Part shown: in pieces, positions 32,881 through 41,015 of the stretch
Numbering within the stretch: the first letter of the stretch is position 1
Layout: the number at the start of each line of letters is the position of its first letter
Assembly (NCBI RefSeq): GCF_018130385.1
Contig: NZ_JAFCLU010000016.1
Location: forward strand, 110,342-174,341
Length of the DNA stretch: 64,000 nucleotides
From: Bradyrhizobium sp. AUGA SZCCT0283
GTDB lineage: Bacteria > Pseudomonadota > Alphaproteobacteria > Rhizobiales > Xanthobacteraceae
Direction of reading: 5' to 3'
The notes under the pieces: generated by a model
The model's database searches: none
What the model was told of the DNA's origin: nothing
What the model saw: the letters and a program-made list of their open reading frames with translations, nothing else
Made by a program: the position numbers and the translations under genes

Positions 32881-33792
32881 AATATTCAGTTAGGTCGCGT
32901 CGACCTGAACCTGCTCCCGGTTTTCGAAGCCGTGCTCGCAGAGGGAAATGTGGCACGGGCGGCAGCGCGTCTGCATGTGACGCCGTCGGCGGTAAGCCAC
33001 GGGCTCAACCGTCTCAGGCACCAGTTCAACGATCCGCTGTTTCTGAAGGCGCCGAAGGGCGTGGTGCCGACGGCGCGCGCACTCGAACTCGCGGACGCCA
33101 TCGCCGATGTCCTGGCGCGGGCGCGACGTGTTGTAGGAGCGGCAGAGCCATTTGATCCCGGCCGCTCGAAGCGGCGCTTCACGATCGGCGCACCGGACGC
33201 GATCGCCGCGGTCATGATGCCGCAATTGCTGAAGGTAGTTCAGCGCGATGCACCCTTTATCGATATGGCCCTGCGATACGTGTTGCGCGACATGGCGTTT
33301 GCCGAGCTGGATGCGCGCGCGATCGATGTCGCCGTCGTTCCCATCGATGAAGTTCCCGCCCGCTTCACGTCAAAGGTCGTGTTCGAAGACGAATTCCAGA
33401 TTGTTGCCCGGCAAGGGCATCCATTCGCGGACGAACCGACATTGAAGCGCTATTGCGAGATGCAACATGTCATTGTGTCGCCGGCCGGCGATGCGCGTGC
33501 CTATGTCGATGACGTACTCGCAAGCAAAGGTCTGTCCCGCCGCGTCGCGATGACCGTTCCGAGTTTTATGCTCATGTTGGCGGTAATTGCCGAGACCGAT
33601 CTGATCGCCGCGCTGCCGAAGGGCCTTCTTGATGCTCATGGCGTCCGCTTCGGTCTGGTCGGCATCGACCCACCGCTGCCGATGCGAAGCTTTCAACTCC
33701 GCGCCATCGCGCCGAAGGTTGCGATGATGGATGCCGGCGTCGAGTGGCTGTTCGGCTTGCTCGATCATCCTCCATCACGGGCACCGGCGTAG
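32872..33792 (+). CDS. LysR family transcriptional regulator
   Basis: 306 residues. The winged-helix head reads DLNLLPVFEAVLAEGNVARAAARLHVTPSAVSHGLNRLRHQFNDPLFL, a textbook LysR recognition helix. The C-terminal substrate-binding domain starts at about 95 (RRFTIGAPDA) and resembles the NodD/SyrM-like branch by length and by the FxDPLF and VPTARALEL pattern, but I do not claim symbiotic function. The start codon lies inside its presumed operator, and almost no ribosome site is visible before it. Confidence 0.9.
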   Translation: MLKNIQLGRVDLNLLPVFEAVLAEGNVARAAARLHVTPSAVSHGLNRLRHQFNDPLFLKAPKGVVPTARALELADAIADVLARARRVVGAAEPFDPGRSKRRFTIGAPDAIAAVMMPQLLKVVQRDAPFIDMALRYVLRDMAFAELDARAIDVAVVPIDEVPARFTSKVVFEDEFQIVARQGHPFADEPTLKRYCEMQHVIVSPAGDARAYVDDVLASKGLSRRVAMTVPSFMLMLAVIAETDLIAALPKGLLDAHGVRFGLVGIDPPLPMRSFQLRAIAPKVAMMDAGVEWLFGLLDHPPSRAPA

Positions 33793-33928
33793 GCCTTGCT
33801 GCGGCGCCACCTGCCGCAGTCTTGCCGCAAATTCTGATCGAACCCGTTTCTCGCTCGCTGCGTCTCATCACCGGGGGTGGTGGGCATTTCGCGCGCTGCC
33901 ATCAGGCGCGCGGTTCAGGAGAAATTCC

Positions 33929-35614
33929 ATGCGATTGATTGCGAACACCTATCTGACGGCGAGCCTCGTCGTCCTTGCGGCGCTGGCGGCAGGCGAGGGC
34001 CGAGCGGCCGACATCGACGCCAGTTCGGCGGTCGATGCCGTCACCGTCTATCCCGATGGCGCCAGCGTCACGCGGATCATCTCGCTCGATTTGCCGGCGG
34101 GCGAGAATTCCGCCGTCCTCAAGGATTTTCCGCTGACGCTCGATCCCTCATCGCTGCGGGTTGAGGGTGAGGCGGGGACGAAACTCACGATCGGCACGAT
34201 CGACGCAAAACCGCCGCGCGCGGCGCCGCCAGTCAACCTGCCCGAACTCGACAAGCGCATCGAGGCGCTGAAGGACGAGCGCGTCAATCTGCAGGGCGCG
34301 ATCGATGCGGCGACCGCGCGCCGTAAATTCGCCGAGCGATTTGCGGATACTTCTCCGGCTGGAATCGGCGACAAGGGTGAGGCGCGTCCGATCGCCGAAT
34401 GGCGCGCGGCCTTTGCCGCAGTCGGGGAAGAAGTCGCCAGCGCTGATACCGTCATTCGCGACGCCGTGCGCAAGCAGCGCGAACTCGACCGCGAAATCGC
34501 GCGTCTTGAACAGGACCGGGCGCAAAAGCCGCCAAGCAGGCTGGAAGTCCGGATCGAACTCGCAGCTGCCGCCGCGACGAAAGCGACGCTGCGCGTGACC
34601 TATGCGGTGCGCAACGCACGCTGGATGCCGCTCTACGACGCCCGCCTCGATACCGGCGCCAAGGACCGCAAGCCGGCGCTCGAACTGGTGCGCCGTGCCG
34701 AAATCACGCAAAACACCGGCGAGGATTGGTCGAATGTCGTGCTCGCCGTTTCCACCGTGCGCACCGCGCGCGGCGGCAGCGCGCCCGACCTGAAGTCGCT
34801 CGTCGTTCAATACCCGCAAGTACCGCGTCCGATGGCCGCCGGGTCCGTATCGGATTATGCAACGCCCTCGGCTGCGCCGCCCCCGGACAGGCTGAGGCAG
34901 CTCCGCGCCGGCGGAGGGAAGAGCGAGGAGCCCGTGATGGAGAAGGCGGCCGAGCAACAGGCCGCCGCTGATGTCAGCGGCTTCCAGGTGGTGTTCAAGA
35001 TTCCGGGGCGCGTCAGCCTCGGTGCCAGCGAAGGCGCCAAGAGCCTGCGCATCTCCAGTGCGAGCATTGCGCCCGACCTCGCGGTCCGCGCCGTGCCGGT
35101 GCTGGACCCGACCGCGTTCCTCGAAGCGAGCTTCAAGCAGACCGAGGATGCGCCGCTATTGCCCGGCCGGGTCGCGATCTATCGCGACGGCGTGTTCGTC
35201 GGCCGCGGCCAGATGGCCGCTGCGGCCAAGGACGAGACCGTGCGGCTCGGCTTCGGCGCCGACGACAAGATCAAGATCGAGCGCACCGTCGTCAAACGCA
35301 ACGAGGGCTCGGCCGGCCTGATCGTGACGACGTCGAAGACCGACGAACGCGCGTTCAAGACCACGGTGCGCAACGGCCACGACTTCCCGATCCGGATCGC
35401 GATCGAGGACCAGTTGCCGGTCAGCGAGAACGAGGAGATCCAGGTCGAAATGTTGCCGTCGACGACAACACCGACCGCGACCAATGTTCGTGACAAGCGC
35501 GGCGTGCTGGAATGGGCTTTTGAGGCCAAGGCGGGCGAGGTCAGGGACATCAATTTCGCCTGGCGGGTACGCTGGCCCAAGGACAAGGGCGTCGTGATGG
35601 TGCCGGCCGGCTGA
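33929..35614 (+). CDS. Mucoidy inhibitor MuiA family protein (DUF4139)
   Basis: 561 residues. A signal peptide ends GRAADI. DAVTVYPDGASVTRIISLDLPAGENSAVLKDFPLTLD is the DUF4140-type N-terminal domain. A coiled-coil region with repeated charged residues (RIEALKDERVNL ... RKQRELDREIARLEQDR) covers 95-210. The DUF4139 barrel follows (TYAVRNARWMPLYDARLDT, EDWSNVVLAVST) and ends with WAFEAKAGEVRDINFAWRVRWPKDK. The family name comes from a mucoidy phenotype; molecular role is unknown. Start 33929 follows CAGGAGAA. Confidence 0.88.
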   Translation: MRLIANTYLTASLVVLAALAAGEGRAADIDASSAVDAVTVYPDGASVTRIISLDLPAGENSAVLKDFPLTLDPSSLRVEGEAGTKLTIGTIDAKPPRAAPPVNLPELDKRIEALKDERVNLQGAIDAATARRKFAERFADTSPAGIGDKGEARPIAEWRAAFAAVGEEVASADTVIRDAVRKQRELDREIARLEQDRAQKPPSRLEVRIELAAAAATKATLRVTYAVRNARWMPLYDARLDTGAKDRKPALELVRRAEITQNTGEDWSNVVLAVSTVRTARGGSAPDLKSLVVQYPQVPRPMAAGSVSDYATPSAAPPPDRLRQLRAGGGKSEEPVMEKAAEQQAAADVSGFQVVFKIPGRVSLGASEGAKSLRISSASIAPDLAVRAVPVLDPTAFLEASFKQTEDAPLLPGRVAIYRDGVFVGRGQMAAAAKDETVRLGFGADDKIKIERTVVKRNEGSAGLIVTTSKTDERAFKTTVRNGHDFPIRIAIEDQLPVSENEEIQVEMLPSTTTPTATNVRDKRGVLEWAFEAKAGEVRDINFAWRVRWPKDKGVVMVPAG

Positions 35615-35682
35615 GCCGGCGAGGGCAGGCACGGACTTTCCGGTTCTCTCGTCCAGCGGAGGGGATCGGAAGCATAACAGGA

Positions 35683-35903
35683 TCAGCCGGATTCGCGTGC
35701 GATCCAACGGTCGCCGACCTCCTGATAGCTGTGCTTCACCGCCGCCCAGGCGACGCGATGGGCTGTTCTTTCGCGTTGCAGGGGACCGCGCGACGCGTTT
35801 GCGTTCAGGCGCTGTTGAAAGCGGCGAGATAGATCTCCCTCGCATGCGGCGGCAAATGCGCTCGAATGGGCGGCGGGAGGTCGTCGATTGATGCGTACGG
35901 CAA
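35683..35903 (-). pseudogene. chaB: ChaB family gene broken by a one-base frameshift
   Basis: From TTG 35903 (GGGAG seven bases upstream) the frame reads LPYASIDDLPPPIRAHLPPH and AREIYLAAFNSA, the standard ChaB N-terminus, then stops at TGA 35805-35807. The C-terminal half of ChaB continues in the next frame: RERTAHRVAWAAVKHSYQE with VGDRWIAR to a stop at 35683. Adding one G at the TGA restores the expected tryptophan (FNSAW) and one full-length protein of about 73 residues. This is either a real single-base deletion or a sequencing error. Confidence 0.7.
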
Positions 35904-35964
35904 GCGATGTCTCCCGTACGACGGTGCGCTGGTCGAATGCCAATCGATCTAGACCGGCTGCTTG

Positions 35965-35997
35965 AGCTTCGGTTCTGATTGAATCAGAACCAAAGCT
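35965..35997. repeat. Hairpin AGCTT-c-GGTTCTGATT / AATCAGAACC-a-AAGCT
   Basis: A 15-bp nearly perfect stem with a one-base loop adjoins repeat family 2 copy C. It may be the end of the same composite element, lying between chaB and the CBS-BON gene. Confidence 0.55.
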
Positions 35998-36012
35998 CTA
36001 GATTCTTTATCT

Positions 36013-36097
36013 GACGCGTTATCTGCCGCAGATAAGTCTGCGCAATCTGCGCAAGCTGATTGCTATGCGAACCGGTATCCACTTCGCTCGAAAACGC
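36013..36097 (-). repeat. Dispersed repeat family 2, copy C
   Basis: On the minus strand it begins GCGTTTTCGAGCGAAGTGG, continues through ACCGGTTCGC and ends AACGCGTC. It contains TTATCTG-CCG-CAGATAA (36019-36035). It lies 17 bases past the CBS-BON stop. Confidence 0.65.
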
Positions 36098-36113
36098 TAT
36101 AATGGATCAACGC

Positions 36114-36800
36114 TCAGGCCCAACCACCGCCGCGGTACACGACCAGATTGTCATGGACGGCGCCAACGCCGGGCGTGGATTCTGCCGCAACCCTGATCGC
36201 CTTTCGCTCGGCATCCGATTCTGCAAGGCCCCAGAGATCGACGATGCCGTTGGCGACTGTGACGTTCAGCAGGCCCGTGTGGGCCCAATCTTCTTTCTTC
36301 AAGCTGGCGAGGATGCGGTCGCGGATCGCCTTGTCCGATGGAGCTATGTCGAGCAGCTGGCGTGCGCTGGCCACAGCCTGAAGGAGATTGGCCCTGCTCA
36401 CGATACCGACCAGTTGACCGTTCTCCAGAATGGGCAATCTTCTGATTGCGTTCTTCTCCATCAGGGCGGCGACTTCATGGAGCGGCGCTTGGGGAGAGGT
36501 CGTGATGACATCCCGGGTCATGACATCCGAAACCTTGCGGCTATGAGATTTGATATATTCGGCCGCCAGTGTGTCGCTCTCGATCAATGCTCGAAGCCAC
36601 CAGGACCGTTGCCGTTCCGTACCCGCCTCGACGCGGTGCAGCAGATCGCCTTCGCTGACAATGCCGACCAGCTTGCCCTTGCCGTCCAGCACCGGGACCG
36701 CGCTGATCTGCTTTTCGAGAAACAGCTTTGCAACCTGCTGTACGGTCGCGGAAGGTTCGACGGTGATAACAGGCGCAACCATGACGTCACGGACAAGCAT
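36114..36800 (-). CDS. CBS-CBS-BON domain protein
   Basis: 228 residues. Two CBS motifs (VRDVMVAPVITVEPSATVQ to LVGIVSEGDLL; VSDVMTRDVITTSPQAPLH to LVGIVSRANLL) form a Bateman module that usually binds adenylate nucleotides. The C-terminal BON-like domain (VTVANGIVDLWGLAESDAERKAIRVAAE then TPGVGAVHDNLVV) may attach to membranes or partners. Such proteins are frequent in stress and low-oxygen regulons. GGGAGG sits before ATG 36800. It diverges from ftsH across a FixK/FNR-type site. Confidence 0.9.
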   Translation of the reverse strand: MLVRDVMVAPVITVEPSATVQQVAKLFLEKQISAVPVLDGKGKLVGIVSEGDLLHRVEAGTERQRSWWLRALIESDTLAAEYIKSHSRKVSDVMTRDVITTSPQAPLHEVAALMEKNAIRRLPILENGQLVGIVSRANLLQAVASARQLLDIAPSDKAIRDRILASLKKEDWAHTGLLNVTVANGIVDLWGLAESDAERKAIRVAAESTPGVGAVHDNLVVYRGGGWA

Positions 36801-36854
36801 AGCAACCTCCCTCAGTCGATGGTTTGATCGATAGCCGGCGCCGGGCACCTGTCA

Positions 36855-36868
36855 TTGATGCATGTCAA
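36855..36868. promoter_or_regulatory. FixK/FNR-type box TTGA-TGCATG-TCAA
   Basis: Matches TTGA-N6-TCAA, the pattern bound by FixK/FNR regulators. On both strands a -10-like hexamer (TATCGA leftward, TACGAA rightward) begins 29 bases from its centre, the spacing of class II activation. It lies between the divergent CBS-BON and ftsH genes. Confidence 0.55.
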
Positions 36869-36950
36869 GCTCAACGGAACTCAAGCAGCTACGAATTTTT
36901 AGGCCGGCGCAGATGCGGACGGCGTTCGCGTTAGTTGAGCGGAGAACTTG

Positions 36951-38789
36951 ATGGAGTCCGACCCCTCGTCTCGCAAGCAGGCGGTTATCATTGGATATTT
37001 TGTGGCCGCCGGGATCGGCATGCTGGCGCTGCAATGGCTGCTGGCGACCTACAACACCATCGAAACCATTCCCTATAGCGAGTTCGAGCGATTGGTCGCC
37101 CAGGGCGGCGTCACAGAGGTGTCCGTCGCCCAGGATACCATCCAGGGAAAACTGAAGGACAAGCTTCCGAGCGGAAAGTCCGCCTTCATCACTGCGCGCG
37201 TCGATCCGGGGTTGGCGGAAAAGCTCGAGAGCAAGGGCGTCGTCGTCACAGGTGTCCCGTCGGGCGGGCTGTTCCAGACCATCCTGTCCTGGATCATCCC
37301 TGCGCTGATGTTCTACCTGATCTGGATATTTCTCGGGCGCCGGCTGGCGGATCGTCAGGGATTTGGCGGACTGATGTCGATCGGGAAATCGCGCGCCAAG
37401 GTCTATGTCGAAAAGGACACCAAGGTCACCTTCGCCGATGTGGCCGGCGTCGACGAAGCAAAATTCGAGTTGCAGGAAGTCGTGTCCTTCCTCAGGGATC
37501 CCAAGAGTTACGGCCGGCTCGGCGCTCATGTTCCCAAGGGAATTCTGCTGGTCGGGCCGCCCGGCACCGGCAAGACCCTGCTTGCCCGCGCGGTAGCCGG
37601 CGAAGCCGGGGTTGCATTCTTCTCGATCTCCGGGTCCGAATTCGTCGAGATGTTCGTCGGCGTCGGCGCAGCCCGGGTCCGCGATCTGTTCGATCAGGCG
37701 CGCAAGGCTGCACCCTGCATCATCTTCATCGACGAACTCGACGCGCTTGGGCGTAGCCGTTCTGCCGGCGCTTTCGGCGGCTACGACGAGAAGGAGCAGA
37801 CGCTCAATCAGTTGCTCGCCGAGCTTGACGGCTTCGATCCCAGCGCCGGGGTGATCCTACTGGCGGCGACGAACCGGCCTGAAATCCTTGATCCTGCGCT
37901 GCTGCGGGCCGGCCGGTTCGACCGGCAGGTGCTTGTCGATCGTCCGGACAAGAGCGGGCGTATCGCCATCCTCAAGGTACATGTTCGCAAGATCAGGGTC
38001 GGCAAGGATGTCGATCTGGAGAAGGTCGCCGCGCTGACCCCGGGTTTCACGGGGGCAGATCTTGCCAACCTGATCAACGAGGCCGCCATTGCCGCCACCA
38101 GACGCAACGCCGACGACGTGTCCCTTGACGATTTCACGGTCGCGATCGAGCGGATCGTCGCCGGAATCGAGAAGAAGAGCAGGGTGCTCGGCAAGGACGA
38201 GCGTCGAAGGGTCGCCTATCATGAGATGGGTCATGCCCTCGTCGCCGCAAACCTTTCCGGCGTCGATCCCGTGCAAAAGGTGTCCATCATTCCCCGCGGG
38301 GTAGGCGCCCTTGGCTATACCCTGCAGCGGCCGACCGAGGATCGCTTTCTGCTCTCTGTACGCCAATTGAAGAATCGGATCGCAGTGCTGATGGGAGGTC
38401 GGGCATCCGAGCGGCTGATCTTTGACGGCGACGTCTCGACCGGGGCGGCCGACGATCTGCAACGGGCAACCGAGATCGCGATCGAGATGGTCACCAAATA
38501 CGGAATGGACGAGAAAGTCGGACAGCGAACCTACGCATCCCGTCCTCAGATGTTTCTTCAAGCCGCACAGGATACAGTCGTCAGCGCGGCCGAGCTGACC
38601 GGGCGCGAGATCGATCTGGCGGTGCGAGATCTGGTCGAGGCGGGCGACGCCTGTGCGCGCGCCATTCTCGAAAAGCACCGGCGCGATCTGGACGAGGGCG
38701 TCGGGATCCTGATCGCAAAGGAGACACTGACGGCGGAGGAATTTGCTCCGTTGCGTCCGGCACCGGCGCAGCAAACGGCATCCCCCTGA
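36951..38789 (+). CDS. ftsH: ATP-dependent zinc metalloprotease FtsH (probable second copy)
   Basis: 612 residues. TM1 (about 10-32), a periplasmic domain, TM2 (about 108-126), the AAA domain with GPPGTGKT near 202, FIDELDA, and the second region of homology TNRPEILDPALLRAGRFDR. The zinc site is HEMGH near 424 (usual HEAGH) with the third ligand Asp near 500. It degrades damaged membrane and regulatory proteins. Context with CBS-BON and isoaspartate repair, not with tilS/folP/glmM, suggests a stress-specific paralogue. GGAG precedes ATG 36951; TTG 36948 is less likely. Confidence 0.93.
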   Translation: MESDPSSRKQAVIIGYFVAAGIGMLALQWLLATYNTIETIPYSEFERLVAQGGVTEVSVAQDTIQGKLKDKLPSGKSAFITARVDPGLAEKLESKGVVVTGVPSGGLFQTILSWIIPALMFYLIWIFLGRRLADRQGFGGLMSIGKSRAKVYVEKDTKVTFADVAGVDEAKFELQEVVSFLRDPKSYGRLGAHVPKGILLVGPPGTGKTLLARAVAGEAGVAFFSISGSEFVEMFVGVGAARVRDLFDQARKAAPCIIFIDELDALGRSRSAGAFGGYDEKEQTLNQLLAELDGFDPSAGVILLAATNRPEILDPALLRAGRFDRQVLVDRPDKSGRIAILKVHVRKIRVGKDVDLEKVAALTPGFTGADLANLINEAAIAATRRNADDVSLDDFTVAIERIVAGIEKKSRVLGKDERRRVAYHEMGHALVAANLSGVDPVQKVSIIPRGVGALGYTLQRPTEDRFLLSVRQLKNRIAVLMGGRASERLIFDGDVSTGAADDLQRATEIAIEMVTKYGMDEKVGQRTYASRPQMFLQAAQDTVVSAAELTGREIDLAVRDLVEAGDACARAILEKHRRDLDEGVGILIAKETLTAEEFAPLRPAPAQQTASP

Positions 38790-38910
38790 CGAGAGGAGCT
38801 TTTTTCGGCCGGTTTTGGATTTGATGCGGATCAATTTGGCCGCCGCGCCGCGATCATAGCCTGTCGTTGGGTTTCGCACGACATCGCTGCGACTTGGGAG
38901 GCGTCTTGTC

Positions 38911-40950
38911 ATGGGATCGCCAGCATCGAAAGACAACAAGTCCGGAGCCGCAAAATCGTTTGATCTGCTTCGCAGGGAGATGGTCGCTTACAATATTGCC
39001 GCGCGCGGCGTGCGCGACGAACTCGTGCTTGAGGCGATGCGGAAGGTTCCGCGCGAATTGTTCCTGCCGGAAAGGCTCCGGGAATTCGCCTACGAGGACT
39101 CGCCGCTCCCGATCGCCGGGGAACAGACCATTTCCCAACCCTATATCGTTGCCTTCATGGCCGAGGCTCTGATGCTCAGGGGCGGCGAAAAGATTCTCGA
39201 GATCGGCGCCGGCTCCGGTTACGCCGCCGCCGTGCTTTCGGAGATCGCGGCCGACGTCTACACGGTCGAACGTCTCGGTCGGCTGGCAGAGCAGGCTGCG
39301 GCGACGCTGGCTGACCTCGGCTATGACAATGTTCATGTGCTGCACGGCGACGGCACCAGAGGCTGGCCGGAACATGCGCCCTATGATGCGATAGTGGTGG
39401 CGGCCGGCGGGCCGCAGGTACCGGAATCGCTCAAGGAGCAGCTGAAAATCGGCGGGCGGCTGGTGATAGCGGTCGGTGCTGATCAGCGTGCCCAGGAACT
39501 GGTGCGCATCACCCGCATCTCGAAAGATCAATATCGCAGCGAAGACATCGCTGACGTCCGCTTCGTTCCGTTGATCGGGGAAGAGGGCTGGGCTGCGCCA
39601 GGAACGGAGCCTGCGCGAAAACGCCGGGCGCTGCGGCCCGGCGCCCGAGGCGAGGAAGCACTGGTCCGCAATCTTGCAGATGCAGCAGAATCCTTTCCGT
39701 CGATCGAGACCGTGGATCTCGCCTCGCTGATGCAGCGGATCGGATCGGCTCGCGTCGTGCTGCTTGGCGAAGCGACCCACGGCACCAGCGAGTTCTACCG
39801 GATGCGCGCGCGGATCACCCGCGAGCTGATCGTCGAGAAGGGATTCCAGTTTGTCGCGATCGAGGCGGACTGGCCTGACGCCGCACGCGTGGATCACTAT
39901 GTGCGGCATTTCCAGTATCCGCCGTCGGAATGGACGGCGTTCGCACGGTTTCCGACCTGGATGTGGCGCAACACCGAGGTGCGCGATTTTGTAAGCTGGC
40001 TGCGCAAGCACAACGGGACCGTGGAGAAGAACGAGCGCGTCGCATTTCACGGCCTCGATCTTTACAGCCTCTACGACTCGATCCGGTCGGTTCTGACCTA
40101 TCTCGACGAGGTCGATCCGCAGTCGGCCAGGGTCGCCCGCGCGCGCTACGGCTGCCTGACTCCGTGGCAGAACGATCCTGCCACCTACGGTCACGCCGCC
40201 TTGACCGGATCGTACCCGACCTGCGAGTCCGATGTGGTTCGCGCGCTGAGCGATCTTCAGGCCAAACGCCGGGCCTACGCCGAGCATGACGGCGAGCGCT
40301 TCCTCGATGCCGAACAGAATGCCCGGCTGGTGGCAAATGCGGAGCGCTATTACCGGATCATGTACTACGGTTCACGGGCGTCGTGGAATCTGCGCGATTC
40401 CCACATGTTCGAAACTCTGAACAACCTGTTGGCGTTTCACGGCAAGGACAGCAAGGCGGTCGTATGGGCGCACAATTCTCACGTCGGGAACGCAGGCGCG
40501 ACGGAGATGGCTGCGCGCGGCGAACACAATATCGGCCAGCTTTGCCGCGAGCAGTTTGGCGAACAGGCCTATATTGTCGGTTTTGGCACCAACAGCGGGA
40601 CGGTTGCCGCGGCGTCCGAGTGGGATGGTCCGATGGAGGTGAAGGACGTGCGGCCGGCGCTTCCCGATAGCTACGAGCGGTTATGTCATGCAACGGGCCA
40701 TGCTCGGTTCATGCTCGGCTTGCGTGGCCGGATCGATCTGTGCGGTCCGAACGGGCTCGGCAGGGAACGTCTCGAGCGGGCGATTGGCGTGATCTACCGG
40801 CCCGAAACCGAGATGGCCAGCCATTACTTCAGGGCCAACCTGCCACAACAATTCGACGAATATATCTGGTTCGACGACACGCGCGCGGTGACTCCGCTGG
40901 ACACCGCCGAGATCAAGGGACTTCCCGATACCTATCCGTTCGGGGTGTGA
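38911..40950 (+). CDS. Protein-L-isoaspartate O-methyltransferase fused to erythromycin-esterase-like domain
   Basis: 679 residues in two domains. Residues 1-215 are a PCMT: PRELFLPERLREFAYEDSPLPIAGEQTISQPYIVA and the SAM loop EIGAGSGYAAAVLSE near 97, then GDGTRGWPEHAPYDAIVVAA. After a basic linker (PARKRRALRPGARG, 230-245) an EreA/EreB-like domain begins: GEATHGTSEFYRMRA with the catalytic-type His near 290, and WAHNSHVGN near 520. The first part would repair isoaspartyl damage; the second hydrolyses an ester or lactone of unknown identity. GGGAGG precedes the ATG. Follows ftsH by 121 bases. Confidence 0.9.
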   Translation: MGSPASKDNKSGAAKSFDLLRREMVAYNIAARGVRDELVLEAMRKVPRELFLPERLREFAYEDSPLPIAGEQTISQPYIVAFMAEALMLRGGEKILEIGAGSGYAAAVLSEIAADVYTVERLGRLAEQAAATLADLGYDNVHVLHGDGTRGWPEHAPYDAIVVAAGGPQVPESLKEQLKIGGRLVIAVGADQRAQELVRITRISKDQYRSEDIADVRFVPLIGEEGWAAPGTEPARKRRALRPGARGEEALVRNLADAAESFPSIETVDLASLMQRIGSARVVLLGEATHGTSEFYRMRARITRELIVEKGFQFVAIEADWPDAARVDHYVRHFQYPPSEWTAFARFPTWMWRNTEVRDFVSWLRKHNGTVEKNERVAFHGLDLYSLYDSIRSVLTYLDEVDPQSARVARARYGCLTPWQNDPATYGHAALTGSYPTCESDVVRALSDLQAKRRAYAEHDGERFLDAEQNARLVANAERYYRIMYYGSRASWNLRDSHMFETLNNLLAFHGKDSKAVVWAHNSHVGNAGATEMAARGEHNIGQLCREQFGEQAYIVGFGTNSGTVAAASEWDGPMEVKDVRPALPDSYERLCHATGHARFMLGLRGRIDLCGPNGLGRERLERAIGVIYRPETEMASHYFRANLPQQFDEYIWFDDTRAVTPLDTAEIKGLPDTYPFGV

Positions 40951-40970
40951 CTCCGGCGCGGGCCGCTTTT

Positions 40971-41000
40971 CCCTCTCCCCGCAAAGAGGCGGGGAGAGGG
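40971..41000. terminator. Bidirectional hairpin terminator
   Basis: CCCTCTCCCCGC / GCGGGGAGAGGG with six-base loop, nested inside a further CCGGCGC/GCGCCGG pair. It separates the PCMT-esterase fusion from the convergent phytase-like gene. Confidence 0.7.
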
Positions 41001-41015
41001 AGTGAAGCGCCGGCG

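Noticed and set aside
38911..40950. Macrolide resistance gene
   Set aside because: The esterase domain is fused to a protein-repair enzyme and sits in a stress cluster without mobile or resistance context.
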